Assembly (NCBI RefSeq): GCF_030272615.1
Contig: NC_081414.1
Location: forward strand, 341,360,717 to 341,424,716
Length of the DNA stretch: 64,000 nucleotides
Reading direction: 5' to 3'
DNA from: Cryptomeria japonica
Lineage: Eukaryota > Streptophyta > Pinopsida > Cupressales > Cupressaceae
Shown: in pieces, positions 36,360 through 49,616 of the stretch
Numbering within the stretch: position 1 is the stretch's first letter
How the letters are laid out: each line of letters starts with the position of its first letter
Made by a program: the position numbers and the translations under genes
Notes under the pieces: model-generated
What the model was told of the DNA's origin: nothing
The model's database searches: none
What the model saw: only the letters and a program-made list of their open reading frames with translations

Positions 36360-39300
36360 CGTAGTACCCCTTCCCTAATCAGATTCTAATCTTGGTTTGA
36401 CCTTGGCTAGTTTATCACGTTATAATGTTTTAGTCAGATGTTTTGATCTTTGTGTGTACTTGTTAAGGTGGTTTTCGCACCAATTCATATGCAAGTTTGT
36501 TAGTTCTCCTATTTTGTCTTATTAATCTAGGGCCAACACTTTCATTAAGTATATATATGTATGCATGTATGACTCTTAGTTGCACGAGATTTCAGGTACA
36601 GTACCACATGGGTGCAAGGTTCGTCTCCACCTAGATTTGTAGGTTTGAGTGTATCTCTTTGACCCTTGGAGTTTGGATTAGGTGGTTGTAAGACCCTCAT
36701 TTGACCCTAGTTGTGCTCAAGTGAGCATCGTTAGTCGTCGTCGGTATTCCCTTTGGTTGGGTATGCAACTCGTCTGTTTGTTTGACCTTCTTGGGTTGCA
36801 TGTCTGAGTGTGGTTAAATTGAGTAATTAATCCTTAATATTTAATTTGATTTTATGTGGGTTTACGCATTAGTAGTTAAGGGACTAAATTAAATAGGTTC
36901 TCTTTATGCAGTCATCGATAATTAGAAATTGCTTAATTCAAATTGGTAGCAAGTTTGACTAAATGATTAATTTATTTTGCTTAAGCTTTTAGAAAGGAAA
37001 GATTTAAATTTAATTGAAATAGAATTAATTTAATCTCTTTGCCCTTCTAAAAATAGAAAGGTTGATTTTAGTTATTTAAAGAAAATTAATTTTAATTAGA
37101 AAAGCAAGTTTTACTATTTATATTTAATATAGTTTTGAAAGAATGAAATTGTAGATTTTATTTTAATCAAAAATATTTTTATCCTCTTTAAATAATTTGA
37201 AATATAAATGATAGTTTTCTAAATTTAAGAAAATTAGAAATTAATTGAGGAAGAGGCATTTTGATTTTTATAAATTAGAAATAAATTGTGTAAAATATTT
37301 TAAAATTCAAAAATAAGAATTTTAGGATGGTATTTTAATAAAAATATTTTAAATGCAAAAATAAAATTTTTGGTCAATATTTTTCCCATATAACCTAGGG
37401 TTGGAAAATATTTTGGGGAGAATAATTTTTGGAAAAATAATTCCCGGAGAGTTATTTGGAAAGATATTCTGGAGGAATTTTGGTGGAAAAATATTTCTTG
37501 AGAAGAAGAATTGATATGGAGCTTGGAGGTTGGACTCTGCAACAAATCTCATCCAGGATTGCTTAATCAGGAAGGATTCTTAATTGTCTCCTTTGTTGCA
37601 AAGAAAATTTACTGTTTGGTTTTGAAATGTATGTGTTTGTTGTTGAAAGATCTCCCAGATTAATTTTCTGGATTGAAATTGGGTTTGGGGTTTTCAAAAC
37701 CATGCATTATAGCTTGTGTTCTTGCAAGGTAGGTTAAATCATGGGTGAGAAATGTTTCACTTTTCCCAAATATGTGCTTTGTTTGAAGAAAATTGCTTGT
37801 GGATCTGGTTATTTATCAATTTTTTGAGTATTTAACAACTTGTGACTTTCAAAAAAAATTGTTATAGTCTCTCTGTGAGATTGTGTTTTTAATCATCTCT
37901 GGGGTTTATGCTTTTTAGAAATTTGTTTTATTTTATTTGATCAAATTTATGATCAAAATTTAAGTTTTGATTGGGTGGGATTTTTTTCGAATTCGGGAGG
38001 GGGGGAGCCGAAGCTCAAACCTCGCCCCTCCCTTCCCTTCCGCCATGGAGCTGTTGGGAGGTCTGGGACCCCGATGGCCGCAGAGGTCTATAGCCACTTT
38101 GTGGCCCCAAGGTCTTGTGACCCCACGGTGGCCGCAAGGTTCCCCGCATCCACTATGTGGATGCCGAGGGACCTGCGTCCACCACGGTGGCCGCAACTCC
38201 ACCGCTAGGGCACGACTGCCCCACTCCCGTGGATGGGAGGTGTGCTCGCGACTGCCCTAGGGTTGGTCATTTTTTTAATTTTTATTTTTTAAGTTTTTAA
38301 AAAATATATATATTAAATTTTAATTAATATATTTTATTATTATTTAATTTTAATTAATATATTTTATTAGTATATATTAAATATTAATTATTAATTAATG
38401 TATGTTTTAGATATATGTTAATTGAGATAATTTATATGTTAATATATTATTAATTATATATTGATTACCGATTCCTTATTAGCGAATATTTTCAAATGAA
38501 TGATTATTTTCTACTCTTTAATTCTATTAAGTTAGGTATATATAGAGATATATACATGATAATTAATATCTTTAGATTGGGTATGTGTTTTATATATATG
38601 TTAGAAATTATATTTCATTGAGAAATGTTTAGCCATTTCTATATTTTTTCTCTTTTTTAATATTTCCATTTTTTGAAGGTGTATAATTGTGTTGTTAGAG
38701 ATGAGATTAGATTATTGCTTTCGACTCAGGATGAAATGATGTTTTATTTGGAAAAATGAATATCATATGTTAGTTGATTAATATGATTAATTGATTCTAT
38801 ATCATTGGGTGTTCTATGTATAGAATACTTATGTTAATGTGAATTTGGTTTAAAACTCGTAATGATGTGTTTATGTTATGTCCTGATGCAAATGAACTTA
38901 GTGAGTTAGAAAACCAAGAACGATTTGTACCTAGATAAGGTAGACAAACTGCAATCAAACTTAGATCACTTAGAAAACTTGATCAGCTTTAATGTTTAAA
39001 TCAATATGGGAAAAGATTGTCTTTGATGATTATTGCCTATGCAAGTTTTAATTTCTGTATTCGTTTGGAGATTTTGGAGGGGGGGAGTCGAAGCTCAAAC
39101 CTCGCCCTTCCCTTCCCTTCCGCCATGGAGCCACTATGAGCTATGCGACCCCAGTGGCCGCAGGGTTCCCCGCGTCCACTGTGTGGACCCCACCGCGGTG
39201 GACGAAGGTCCACTGCTAGGGCATGATTGCCCCACTCTTATGGATGGGAGGTGGGTCCGTGGCTCCCCTAGGGTTGGTCATTTTTTTTTTTAAGTTTAAA

Positions 39301-41755
39301 AAATATATATATATTAAATTTTAATTAATATATTTTATTATTACATATTAAATATTAATTATTATTTAATCTATATTTTAGATATATGTTAATTGAGATA
39401 ATTTATATGTTAATATATATTATTAATTATATATTAATTACCGATTCCTTATTAGCATATATTTTCAAATGAATGATTATTGTCCAGTCTTTAATTTTAT
39501 TAAGTTAGGTATATATACAGATATATACGTGATAATTAATATCTTTAGATTGGGTATGTGTTTTAAATATATGCAAGGAAATTATATTTCATTGAGAAAT
39601 GTTTAGCCATTTCTATATTTTTTCTCTTTTTGTATATTTCCATTTTTGGAAGGTGTATAATTGTGTTGTTAGAGATGAGATTAGATTATTGCTTTCAACT
39701 CAGGATGAAATGATGTTTTATTTGGAAAAATGAATATCATATGTTAGTTGATTAATCTAATTAATTGATTCTATATCGCTAGGTGTTCTATGTATAGAAT
39801 ACTTATGTTAATGTGAATTTGGTTTAAAACTTGTAATGATGTATTTATGTTATGTTCTGATGCAAACGAACTTAGTGAGTTAGAAAACCAAGAACGATCT
39901 GTACCTAGCTAAGGTAGACAAACTTAGATCACTTAGAAAACTTGATCGACTTTAATATTTAAATCAATATGGGAAAAGATTGTCTCTACCGATTATTGCC
40001 TATGCAAGTTTTAATTTCTGTATTTGCTTTTGCTTAAGTAATGGCAAGCCTTGCTTTGTTTGATTAGGACCCTATCGTATGGATTGATTTGGGGTACCTG
40101 TTTCTATCCTCAGTCTTGAGTTTGATGATTGTTTTGTGGTGGTGTTGTATTTGGTCAAATCCTTGATGCGGGTGTCGAATGATGATTTGTGGTTGACCAT
40201 AGTTGGTCAGGTCTCTAGTTAGAGTACCGTCAGTCACTGCATCTCATATGTAGTCATGTTTGACCAAATGGTCATTTACTCAATTTTAAACACTATATGC
40301 TTGACCTTGGGTATGTCTGGATTTTTGAGTTTGTTTGAGTATAGTCTAGTTTAGAATGGGAAAGTGGCTTTCGATTGGGGGCTGCGCCCAAAGTGGTTGC
40401 TGGGTAACCCATCGAAAGTGTGTCTAATAAGTGATAACCTAATAGTATATTAGAGAGCTAGTTAATGAATCACTAAGTAAGATAATTGTGCCTCACACAT
40501 GGGATGAGTGCTAACACAGACTCAACATGCTATGTGAAGGCCTGAAATGGCAAACCATCACCCTTGTCTTCACGAAAGCATGTGTGGGTCCACATGAGGC
40601 TTGGATTGGCTAGAGGTTCGAAATAGGTTGCCAGAGTAACCCAATGTATGGGGCCAGAACCTATGAAGACCTGCCATGGTAACCATACCAAGTTATGTGA
40701 TGACACTTGTCCCTAAAGATCGCTAGTTTGTTGTAGTGTTGTCTTGATAGTAGCATTGGTGTGGAGTCGTCCAGATTTTTATGCCCTCGTGAGAACCTGA
40801 TATCATGTTAGACCTTGGGTTGCGATGAGTTAGTTCTACGGATGCTCCAGTTGATCTTTTGTAGATTGCTTCATATTATGTTCAGTTGGATCATTTCATA
40901 TTTAGGGATCATTTATGTATTTATTTGACCAATGTGGTCGTTGTATATTGGTTATGTTCGCCTTGATGGTAGGATTGTAAATGATGTGAACCTTATGTAT
41001 TCATCACTATTATTTAAATATCAGAGGGGTCTTACAGTTGAGCAGACCTAGAGTTGTAGCCCTCTAGGGGTGAGCTCCAAGATCATATCGATGTTATGTG
41101 GTGTTTTACATTCTTATGTTTCTTGTTAGTTTAGCATGTATGGATGGTATTATGTTATAATTTTTAAGAGGATTAGATGGAATTAATCTTAAATATATGG
41201 TTGTAGTCATCTTATTAAAATGTAGTAATTTGAATCATGAAAGAATGTAGATTAGAATAATGGAATATATTCAGTTATTGATAATGCGATTGAAGTATGC
41301 ATGGAAAGTATTCATTAGTCTATCTTGAAATTAAAGCATGTAATAAAACTAAATGCATGACTTATGTTTTAAGATAAGCTTGAGTGTAATGTATGGATAA
41401 ATTTATATTGGATGAACCTTAATCATGTTATCTATCCTTTTTACCTCAATGGATGAACCTTATCTTGTTTCTATAATATTAATTTATCGAAAGAAATTAT
41501 CATTTGTTAAAGTATTATCTTGTCATTAAGTTAATCGGCTTAATTGGATTAATTAGCATGGGTTGAGTTTTATGTTGAATTAAGTATCACATTGAGAAAC
41601 TTTGTAGGTGTTATTTGAAGTCTTCTATTGTGTAATCTGAACTTTGATAACTCATTGTATCATTGTGTTGTGTTTAACTTTTTTTTTAAAAATTATTGCA
41701 CTCTATTCTTGTTTTTTAGCTTAATCCCTTTGGGGTTTCCTAGCGGGCCATTACA
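36360..41755 (+). repeat. LARD-like LTR 2 (5396 bp, internally duplicated)
   Basis: Starts CGTAGTACCCC (T to C at the first base) after a polypurine tract and ends GGGCCATTACA. It is 1.0 kb longer than LTR 1 because of a direct duplication: 37985-39064 and 39065-40024. The junction reads CTGTATTCGTTT then GGAGATTTTGGAGG. At 41755 it joins Copia-2 internal sequence with no gap. Confidence 0.85.
37985..40024. repeat. Tandem duplication inside LTR 2
   Basis: Two copies (37985-39064, 39065-40024) each begin with the GC-rich island and end with the TTAATTTCTGTATT stretch. The islands differ: the second copy resembles LTR 1 more (GAGCTATGCGACCCC) than it resembles its neighbour (GGTCTGGGACCCC). 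Confidence 0.85.
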
Positions 41756-42430
41756 TGAGATTGTCATGGGAATTCAATATAGTGGAGGATCTCTGTGTGA
41801 AGATAAAATAGTTTCTCAAGTTTATGAGATCCCTACCACCGGCTTACAAGATGAAGGCTACTACAATTAATGAAGTAAGAACAATGGAAAACACTTTAGT
41901 TAACAAAGACATTCTGATTGGGAAATTATCTGCTTTTGATCTTGAAGAATTTGGTCCCTCTAGAGCTGCAAAGTTTGAACCTGCTTTTCATGCATCATCA
42001 TCTACTGACAAAAGTGATTGGAAATCCCTATATGCAAAAGATTTGGAAGATATGAGGAAAGAGGATGAAGAATTTTAGCAACTTGAAGCCTTATTTGCTA
42101 GAAGAGTACCTAAAGTACCGGCAAGAAGTAAGTATGAAGGAAAACCAGCTTTTAAATGTTTTGTATGTGATAATATTGGTCATTTTGTATCTAGATGTCT
42201 TGAAAGGAATGCAAGATTTGAAGAAAGAGTTAAGAAATCATTTAAGCCTAATCAGAACAAATATAGACTCGAGAAACACAAACTATGCTACATTGTGGAT
42301 GAGGAAGGAGTAATTGATGACTCAGAGGATGAACCAGCAAAAGACTTTGCTAGTGGATCCAAAAATGGAAAGGAATGGGTGTTATATACTATAAAGGAAG
42401 ATGAACTAGAACCGATTATCAAGAATTAAG
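41756..42430 (+). pseudogene. Copia-2 gag fragment
   Basis: C-terminal half of gag (ENTLVNKDILIGKLSAF, DKSDWKSLYAKDLEDMRK) and a CCHC zinc knuckle (CFVCDNIGHFVSRC, about 42157-42198). A frame change lies near 41822. The TAG at 42076 matches the one at 16046 in Copia-1. Confidence 0.82.
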
Positions 42431-42459
42431 AAAAGGCCCTTGTAGAAAAAGTTGAAGAA

Positions 42460-43810
42460 AAGGATGAATGGGTAATTGATAGTGGATGCTCACATCATAT
42501 GACTGGAGATAAAAGAAAATTTCTATCCCTGGAAGAATACAATGGTAGTCAAGTTAGATTTGGGGATGATAAAGCATGTATGATCAAAGGTAGAGGTATT
42601 ATTTCTCTGGATGGCAAGAATAATATAGAGAATGTCTACTATGTAGAAGGTTTAAAGCATAATCTTTTAAGTGTTGGTCAATTGGTGGATAAGGGATTCC
42701 AACTTTAGTTCAAAGACATAAAATGCAAAATCATTAACAGAACTGGTTTGGAGATTGCAACGGGTACTCAGACTGGAGGTAATATCTTTCACTTGAACAC
42801 CGGTGATAAGACATGTTTGATTTCTCATATTGATGAGAGTTGGTTATGGCATAAGAGGTTGTGTCATGTTAATTTTGATTGTATTGTTAAGATTAGTTCA
42901 ACAAAGGCAGTTAGAGATATACCTAAGATTATAAAGCCTCATAATCCGGTATGTAAGGAATGTCAATTGGGAAAGCAATTTAGAACCTCTTTTAAGAGAA
43001 TACATGATAAATCAAATGATGTTCTTGATTTGATTCATATTGACTTATGTGGTCCAGCAAGGACCAGAAGCTTTCAAGGTGATAGGTACTTCATGCCAAT
43101 AATTGATGATTATTCTAGAATGATGTGGGTGACTTTTCTAAGGGAGAAGTCTGAAGCTTTTGAGAAATTCAAGATCTTTAAAGAAAAGGTGGAAATAGAA
43201 ATTGGATTGAAAATCAAATGTCTGAGATCAAATCAAGGCGATGAGTTCACATCTCATGAATTTAACAGTTATTGTGAGATAAATGGAATTAGGAGACAAT
43301 TATCTGCACCCCAGACTCCTCAGTAGAATGGAGTAGTGGAAAAAAAGAATATAACCAATTTGGATGCAACAAGAACCATGATGATGGAAGCCAAATTGCT
43401 TCACATCTACTAGAGAGAAGCAATGAGTACAACAATCTACACATTCAACAAAGTTCATATCAAAGGTGAAACTAGTAAGACTCCTTGTGAATTATGGTTT
43501 GGACATACACCTACTCTTAAATATTTCAGAATTTTTGGAAGTAAACGTTATATCAAAAGTGATGATTCAATTGGGAAGTTTCATCCTAGATGTGATGAAG
43601 GGATATTTCTTGGATATTCAATTTAGAGAAAAGCATATAGATGTTATAACAAAAGATTGCAGAAAATTGTGGAGAGAACAAATGTGAAAGTGGATGAACA
43701 TTACAGAGGTCAATCTATATCATATGACAGAGAACCGGCAGTGGAAGTGATCATAATTGATCTGACAATGCCTCAACCAGTACAAGATATTGAGACAGTT
43801 ACACCGGTTC
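42460..43810 (+). pseudogene. Copia-2 protease and integrase
   Basis: The protease site reads DSGCSHHMTGD (about 42477), and the zinc segment LWHKRLCHVNF and VCKECQLGK is intact. Integrase blocks HIDLCGP and VVEKKN are present; the middle block reads LRSNQGDEF, so the second catalytic aspartate is asparagine. Stops at about 42706, 43324, 43411 and 43624 break the frame. Confidence 0.82.
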
Positions 43811-44361
43811 CTAGAGCTTGCAAGTTAAGGAATGCATTATATGGATTGAAACAAGCTCCTAGAGCTTGGTATGCAAGGTTGGATAAATATCTTTTGAAGC
43901 TTGGTTTTACCAAAGGCAGTGCTGACAGTAATTTATATTACAGAATCATTGATGATGATATTCTCATTATTGAAGTATTTGTTGATGATATCATTTTTGG
44001 AGGTGAAGATAAATTGTGCATGGAATTCTCTAATAATATGAAGAGTGAATTTGAAATGTCTATGATTGGTGAGATGAGATTTTTCTTAGGTTTGCAGATT
44101 ACTCAAACTAACAAAGGCATTTTTATCTGTCAAACTAAGTATCTAAGGGAATTGTTGAAGAAGTTTGGTATGGATAATTCCAAGCCGGTAAGTACTCCTA
44201 TGGTGACAAGTGAGAAATTATCTATCAAAGGCACATCTACACTGGTAAATTCGACAAGGTATAATTCTATGATTGGTGTCTTGTTATATCTAACTCATAC
44301 TAGACCATATATTATGAATGCAATAAGTATTGTTTCAAGGTATCAATGTAATCCTAAATAA
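43811..44361 (+). pseudogene. Copia-2 reverse transcriptase, N-terminal part deleted
   Basis: Integrase C-terminal sequence (MPQPVQDIETVTPV) runs straight into RT at [11 protein letters not shown] in one open frame of 234 residues. The first RT blocks present in Copia-1 (18000-18375) are missing. The catalytic FVDD is kept at 43978-43989. It ends at the TAA shared with Copia-1. Confidence 0.88.
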
Positions 44362-44931
44362 AATCATGAGTGTGCAGTAAAGAGGGTATTCTGATATTTG
44401 CAAGGAACAACAAAATATGGCTTATGGTACTCTAGAGATGATAACTTCACTTTATGTGCATATACAAATGCAGATTGGGCAGGAGATATTGATGACCAGA
44501 AGAGCACTTCTGGTGGAGCTTTCTTTCTTGGAAAGAAATTCGTTTCATGGATCAGCAAAAAATAGTCATGCATTTCTTTATCTACCATAGAAGTTGAATA
44601 TGTTGTAGTAGAAACTAATTGCACTAAAGTCTTGTGGATGAAGCAAATGTTGAAGGATATCAAGGTAAATTGCAGTGAACCGGTAGTTATCTATTGTGAT
44701 AACTCTGCAACTATAGATATATCTAAGAATATCATATTTAACTCTAAGACTAAGCACATTTCAATAAAATATAACTTTCTGAAGGAAAAAGGTGGAAGAA
44801 AAGGAAATCAAATTGGTTCATGTGAACACTAAAGAGCAAATTGCAGATATATTCACTAAACTGTTGTCTAAGGAATCATTTGAATATTTGAGATACAGGT
44901 TAGGGGTATCTACCCCTCCTATAGAAACTTA
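44362..44931 (+). pseudogene. Copia-2 RNase H
   Basis: CAYTNADWAGDIDDQKST, SWISKK followed by the shared TAG, YCDNSATIDISKN and SKTKHISIKYNFL. A one-base insertion shifts the frame near 44790. The order and end match Copia-1. Confidence 0.82.
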
Positions 44932-45296
44932 ATTGATGGAGCAGTGCATCAGTCAGATATGCATCGTCAGCTTTATCCTTTGCTCTGGATTGATGTAGTG
45001 GTGCTACTACTCAGGGGGAGTACTCAGCTTCGAGATTCATAGGATTTTGATATCTATGTCATATCTTTGACATTGATGTCAAAGGGGGAGAGTTATATGT
45101 GAAAAAAAATATCACAATATGTCATATGGGAGAGATTCAGATCAGTTTCAGATTGGAATGCACTCCTTAGGGGGAGTTGCTAGGATTTTTCAATTTTTCA
45201 TTGTTATATCTTCTATGAGAAATTTTTGGCATTTCTTGGCACTTAGATGTTTTCTTTTTCACATTTGGTGTTTCCATCAATGACAAAGAGGGAGAT

Positions 45297-46038
45297 TGTT
45301 GGCAATATTAAGGAATTGATTATGTGTTGCATTATGGTTTTGACATTAATGTCAACACTAGTTATTATGATTGGTTACCAGTTGACAGATTTTGGTTACT
45401 GGTAGAAGAACTAGTATTATTGGCAAAAGGGACTATTAGTTGGATACTACCAACATGTTTGGATCAATGGAATATGTTTGGTTTGATTTTTTTGGAGTAT
45501 GTTTTGGTCAGTTGGTATTGACTTCATGATCAGATGCTATCATACACTCTATTAAGCCTCTAACAGTAAGGGTTTAAGGTTTTACCGGCAAAGCTTTTAC
45601 TAAGAATCTTTGATAGGATGCATAAGTGGTGTTGGTGTGGCTTTTAGATGGAATTCGGGATGCAGAAGGTGATATTTGTTCATGCCTGGACTAATTAGAT
45701 ATGTCACTTTCATGTGGTGAATCTATTTGGGTCTAGGTTATGGACCGATATCATGTTACGTGTTCTCTACACATTAGTGGGATGATTTATGGATTGGTTA
45801 ATGTTGTTTTGGTCTAAAACTAATATGACATATCATTGTAATGTGGATGTATGTAATGATCTTATTGTAATATCTATTAGGTGACCAACCTAATTGGTTT
45901 AGGCCTTAGGGTTTGTATAAATTGATGTAAGATCTCATTGTAGATCATGGTGGTAATGGTCATGGAATGAAATATCATATGCAAAGGAGATTTGGTCGAT
46001 CATAGGTGATCAAATTGGGTTTATGTAAGAGGTCAAAG
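45297..46038 (+). repeat. Copia-2 3' LTR, left part
   Basis: Starts TGTTGGCAATAT after a worn polypurine tract (CAAAGAGGGAGAT) and runs to the CAAAG target site of Copia-3. Confidence 0.9.
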
Positions 46039-47544
46039 TGATAGTTCTGATACTTAATATAAGTACAGATCCAATAGCCAACAAGATGAGAGGGGGGGTG
46101 AATCATACAAACTTAATCATTCATAAAAACATTAGATTCAACCTCGGTAACACATATCAGTCATATAACCAAAAACTGTCAAACATGCAAACTCAAAAGC
46201 ATATGAACAATATAAACCTCATAACACTAGATTTAAAATGGAAACCCAAATAGGGAAAAACCACTATGGGATTTTGGACCCACTAAGAAATATACTCCTC
46301 TAGAGTATGTTCGGTTAAAAGCAAATCCTGTTAAAGATTACAAACACATTGCTAGATGTGACCCGGTTAAGGGATTTCCCTCAGATCTGTTAGGATCTTC
46401 ACTTTGTTAGAAGTGACCTTGTCAAAGGATTTCAAACTCTCAATCAGAATGTCACCTTGCTAGAGGATTTACATATAAGACTATTAAGTCCACTCGGTTA
46501 AGAGATTTCTTGTCACTTTCACAAAACAACATTAATAAAAATCTATCTGCAACTTCACATCTAAAATGCTAAAGCAGATTCCTATTTGTTCATTACAATC
46601 TAGATATAGAACTAATCTTGTCTATCTGCTGGGCATCAATACTTTTTTATTCTAACAGGTCTTCAAGCTTCTGTGCTCGGTAATCACTATGTAGCATCCC
46701 TGTGCATACACTTGCCCACAAACATTGTTTATCAATAGTTTCCTATTTATAAACAATCTTCTAACCGCTTAATCTCATTGATCACAATTTCCCATGATCA
46801 ATCATAGCCATCAGATCTTCAATCTTGTCCAGGTTCAATGTATCTTTCGATCTAAAAATGTTTTACCCCACCTTGGTACTTGCATATTCACCTTGGAACT
46901 TGTGTTAGGGTAATGCGGTTCAATCTGAGCTGTAGATCTTCTTGCCGACTTTCCATTGCCTTAGATTCATTAACAAACTACTTCCATGGCTTACCAATAA
47001 TTGATCCACTCCATCTCATCAGCATCATTCATTAAATATAACATGTAAACATTTAATGCATTCTGTTATAGCTCAGTTACAACTCAGTGAATACTAAACT
47101 TCACTCGGTAGACATTCTGCCTTCATTAACCTATAGCGATAACCTTAGGGTTTACCGACTAGGTTCTTTGCTTGATAACATAGTATAGTATTAACCTTTA
47201 CATTTTACAACATATGTATGATGTTAAAACAATCTAAAACATCAAGATCTCATCATTGTTTGACTCGGTAGAGTTTCCCATTGAATAACTTATCCCCTTA
47301 TTCATCATATTCTTTCCTATGTCTTTACCGACTTCTTTATAATCTTCATATCATACTTCTCAAGATATGGCAACATCATACTGAATTAGAAAATCAATTT
47401 CTTGACATCAATGACAAAATAATAATATCAAGATAGTAAAACATCTTTAATCAGTTATGTCCATAATCATCAACAACATTCTCAATATCCTTATTGAAAT
47501 GTCAACAATCTTTCATTGTCTGTTATAATGCAATATTGCCAACA
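46039..47544 (-). repeat. Copia-3 3' LTR
   Basis: 1506 bases; on the minus strand it starts TGTTGGCAATATTGC and ends AGAACTATCA. A G-run followed by TGAATC (plus strand, about 46090) lies near the LTR end, mirroring the C-run of Copia-1. Confidence 0.93.
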
Positions 47545-47560
47545 ATATCCCCCTTTGGCA
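47545..47560 (-). promoter_or_regulatory. Copia-3 polypurine tract
   Basis: The minus strand reads CCAAAGGGGGATAT directly before the 3' LTR. Confidence 0.8.
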
Positions 47561-48056
47561 TTGATGGAAAAACCAATTGATTTGACCTTTAGAAGATTTG
47601 GATTGCTATGATTCTGAAATGCTGAAATGCTCTCCCCCATACATTAGACTTCTCTTCTGTTTTCAGTCTTTATTTCAATCTGTAGTCTTCTCTTAGTCTT
47701 CTCAGGTCTTCTACATTTCAATTTGTAGTCTTCTCTCAGTCTTCTTAGGTCTTCTACCCCTTTGGTAGATCTTCTCCCCCATAATAGTCTTCTCCCCCTT
47801 TGACAACAATGTCAAAAAGAATAGAACTAAAACATAATTTCTTTCTGTTAGAAGTTATTTCCTGCTATTGTGTATCAACTGAGTCTCAGTCAAAGTATTT
47901 GTCTTCAATTCCTGTTCCCTATATCATTCTCTATATTATTCTAGTATTAATTCCAGTATACTTTCAGAAAAAACATTCTAAAGTGTATCACTCTAGCATC
48001 AACTCCCCAAAAGATATTCAATAGAGTCATCGAATTGATGCTTTCACCGAACTTGT
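47561..48056 (-). other. Copia-3 3' untranslated internal region
   Basis: Non-coding stretch between the RNase H stop and the polypurine tract. It is rich in short repeats of a TCTTCT-type pattern on the plus strand (47640-47800). No gene is seen. Confidence 0.65.
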
Positions 48057-48890
48057 TCAGTGAGTAGAAGATAGGGGTAGGACCCCTAACTTACTTCTGA
48101 GATATTCAAAAGTGTCCTTTGGTAGTGGCTTGGTGAAGATATCTGCTATTTGCTCCTTTGTGTTAACATATTCCAACACCACTTTCTTCTCTTGAGCTTC
48201 TTCTCTAAGATAATGATATTTGATAGATATGTGCTTTGTCTTAGAGTGCATAACAAGATTCTTTGAAATATTAATGGTACTAGTATTGTCACAGAATATA
48301 GTTACTAGCTCGGTAACTTTCTCATTTATACCTTCCAATAGTTGTTTGATCCATGCAATGTTGGTACAATTTAGTGCTGCAGCAACGTATTCAGCTTTTG
48401 TTGTTGACTGAGAAACACGTCCTTGTTTCTTGCTAAGCCAACTCACTAGTCTTTCTCCTAAGAAGAAAGCTCCTCCACTTGTGCTTTTCTTGTCATCAAT
48501 GTTGCCTACCCAATCAGCATCAATATAAACTTTTAAATCAAAATCATTTCCTTTCTGATATACTAAGCCATGCTCTTCAGTGCCTTTTAAGTATCTGAAA
48601 ATTCTTTTGATTGCTGTCATGTGTATTTCCTTAGGATCTATAGAGAATCTTGCAACAATACCTACTGCATGTGCTATATCTGGCCTGCTATGAACAACAT
48701 ATTGCAACTTTCCAATCATGGATCGGTAGACTGTCTCATCAACAGATGTAGATTCATCATTCTTTGATAGTTTACAGTTGGTAGTCATAGGAGTACTTAC
48801 TGGTTTTGAATCCTCCATTCCAAATTTCTTTAAGATTTCCTTTATGTACGTGGATTGGGTAATGAAAATATCATTTTTAATTTGCAGTAT
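48057..48890 (-). pseudogene. Copia-3 RT end and RNase H
   Basis: 253 open residues from KPVSTPMTTNCKLSK through DADWVGNIDDKKSTSGGAFF, SKTKHISIKYHYLREE and EQIADIFTKPLPKDTF to a natural stop at 48057. The RNase H aspartate and the full C-terminal block are intact. One stop near 48890 separates it from the RT. Confidence 0.88.
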
Positions 48891-49607
48891 CTATAAACCT
48901 ATAAAATACTTTATCTCACTGATTAATGACATCTCAAATTCTTTGCTCATTTCATTTCCAAAGTTCTTGCATAAAGAGTCATTTCCAAAAAATATAATAT
49001 CATCAACAAATATGGCTAAGATTAGTATTCCATTTTCATCATTCTTCATGTACATGTTGTTGTTCTCACTTGTCCTTATAAAACCAATCTTAATCAAATA
49101 AGAGTGCAATCTTTCATACCATGCTCTTGGTGCTTGTTTCGGACCATATAAAGCTTTGTTCAATTTGCATACCTGATCTTTATTATTGTCTTCAACAAAT
49201 CCTTCAGGTTGTTCAGTGAAAACTTCTTCTTCTAATATTCCATTCAGAAATGCAGATTTGACATCCATTTGATATACCTTGAAGTTCTAGAAAGCAGCAT
49301 ATGCCAACAATGTTCTTACTCATTCAAGTCTAGCAACAAGTGCAAAAGTCTCACCATAATCAATTTCTTCTTGTTGGGCATAACTTTTGCAAACTAGTCT
49401 TGCTTTGTTCTGAATGACCTCACCTTTTTCATTTAGCTTGTTTCTGAAGATCCAGTTTTTACCGATTACATTTTTGTCGTTTGGTCTTGGGACCAGTGTC
49501 CATGTGTCAATCTTCTTGATTTGATCAATCTCTTCTATCATAGCATTTATCCAATCTTCACTGTTAAATGCCTCTTTCACTATTCTCGGTTCAAATTTAG
49601 ATATCAA
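48891..49607 (-). pseudogene. Copia-3 reverse transcriptase
   Basis: Blocks [46 protein letters not shown] and [14 protein letters not shown]; catalytic FVDDII at about 48993-49010. Stops around 49320-49270 split it. It copies element RNA into cDNA. Confidence 0.88.
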
Positions 49608-49616
49608 ACATGTGTT

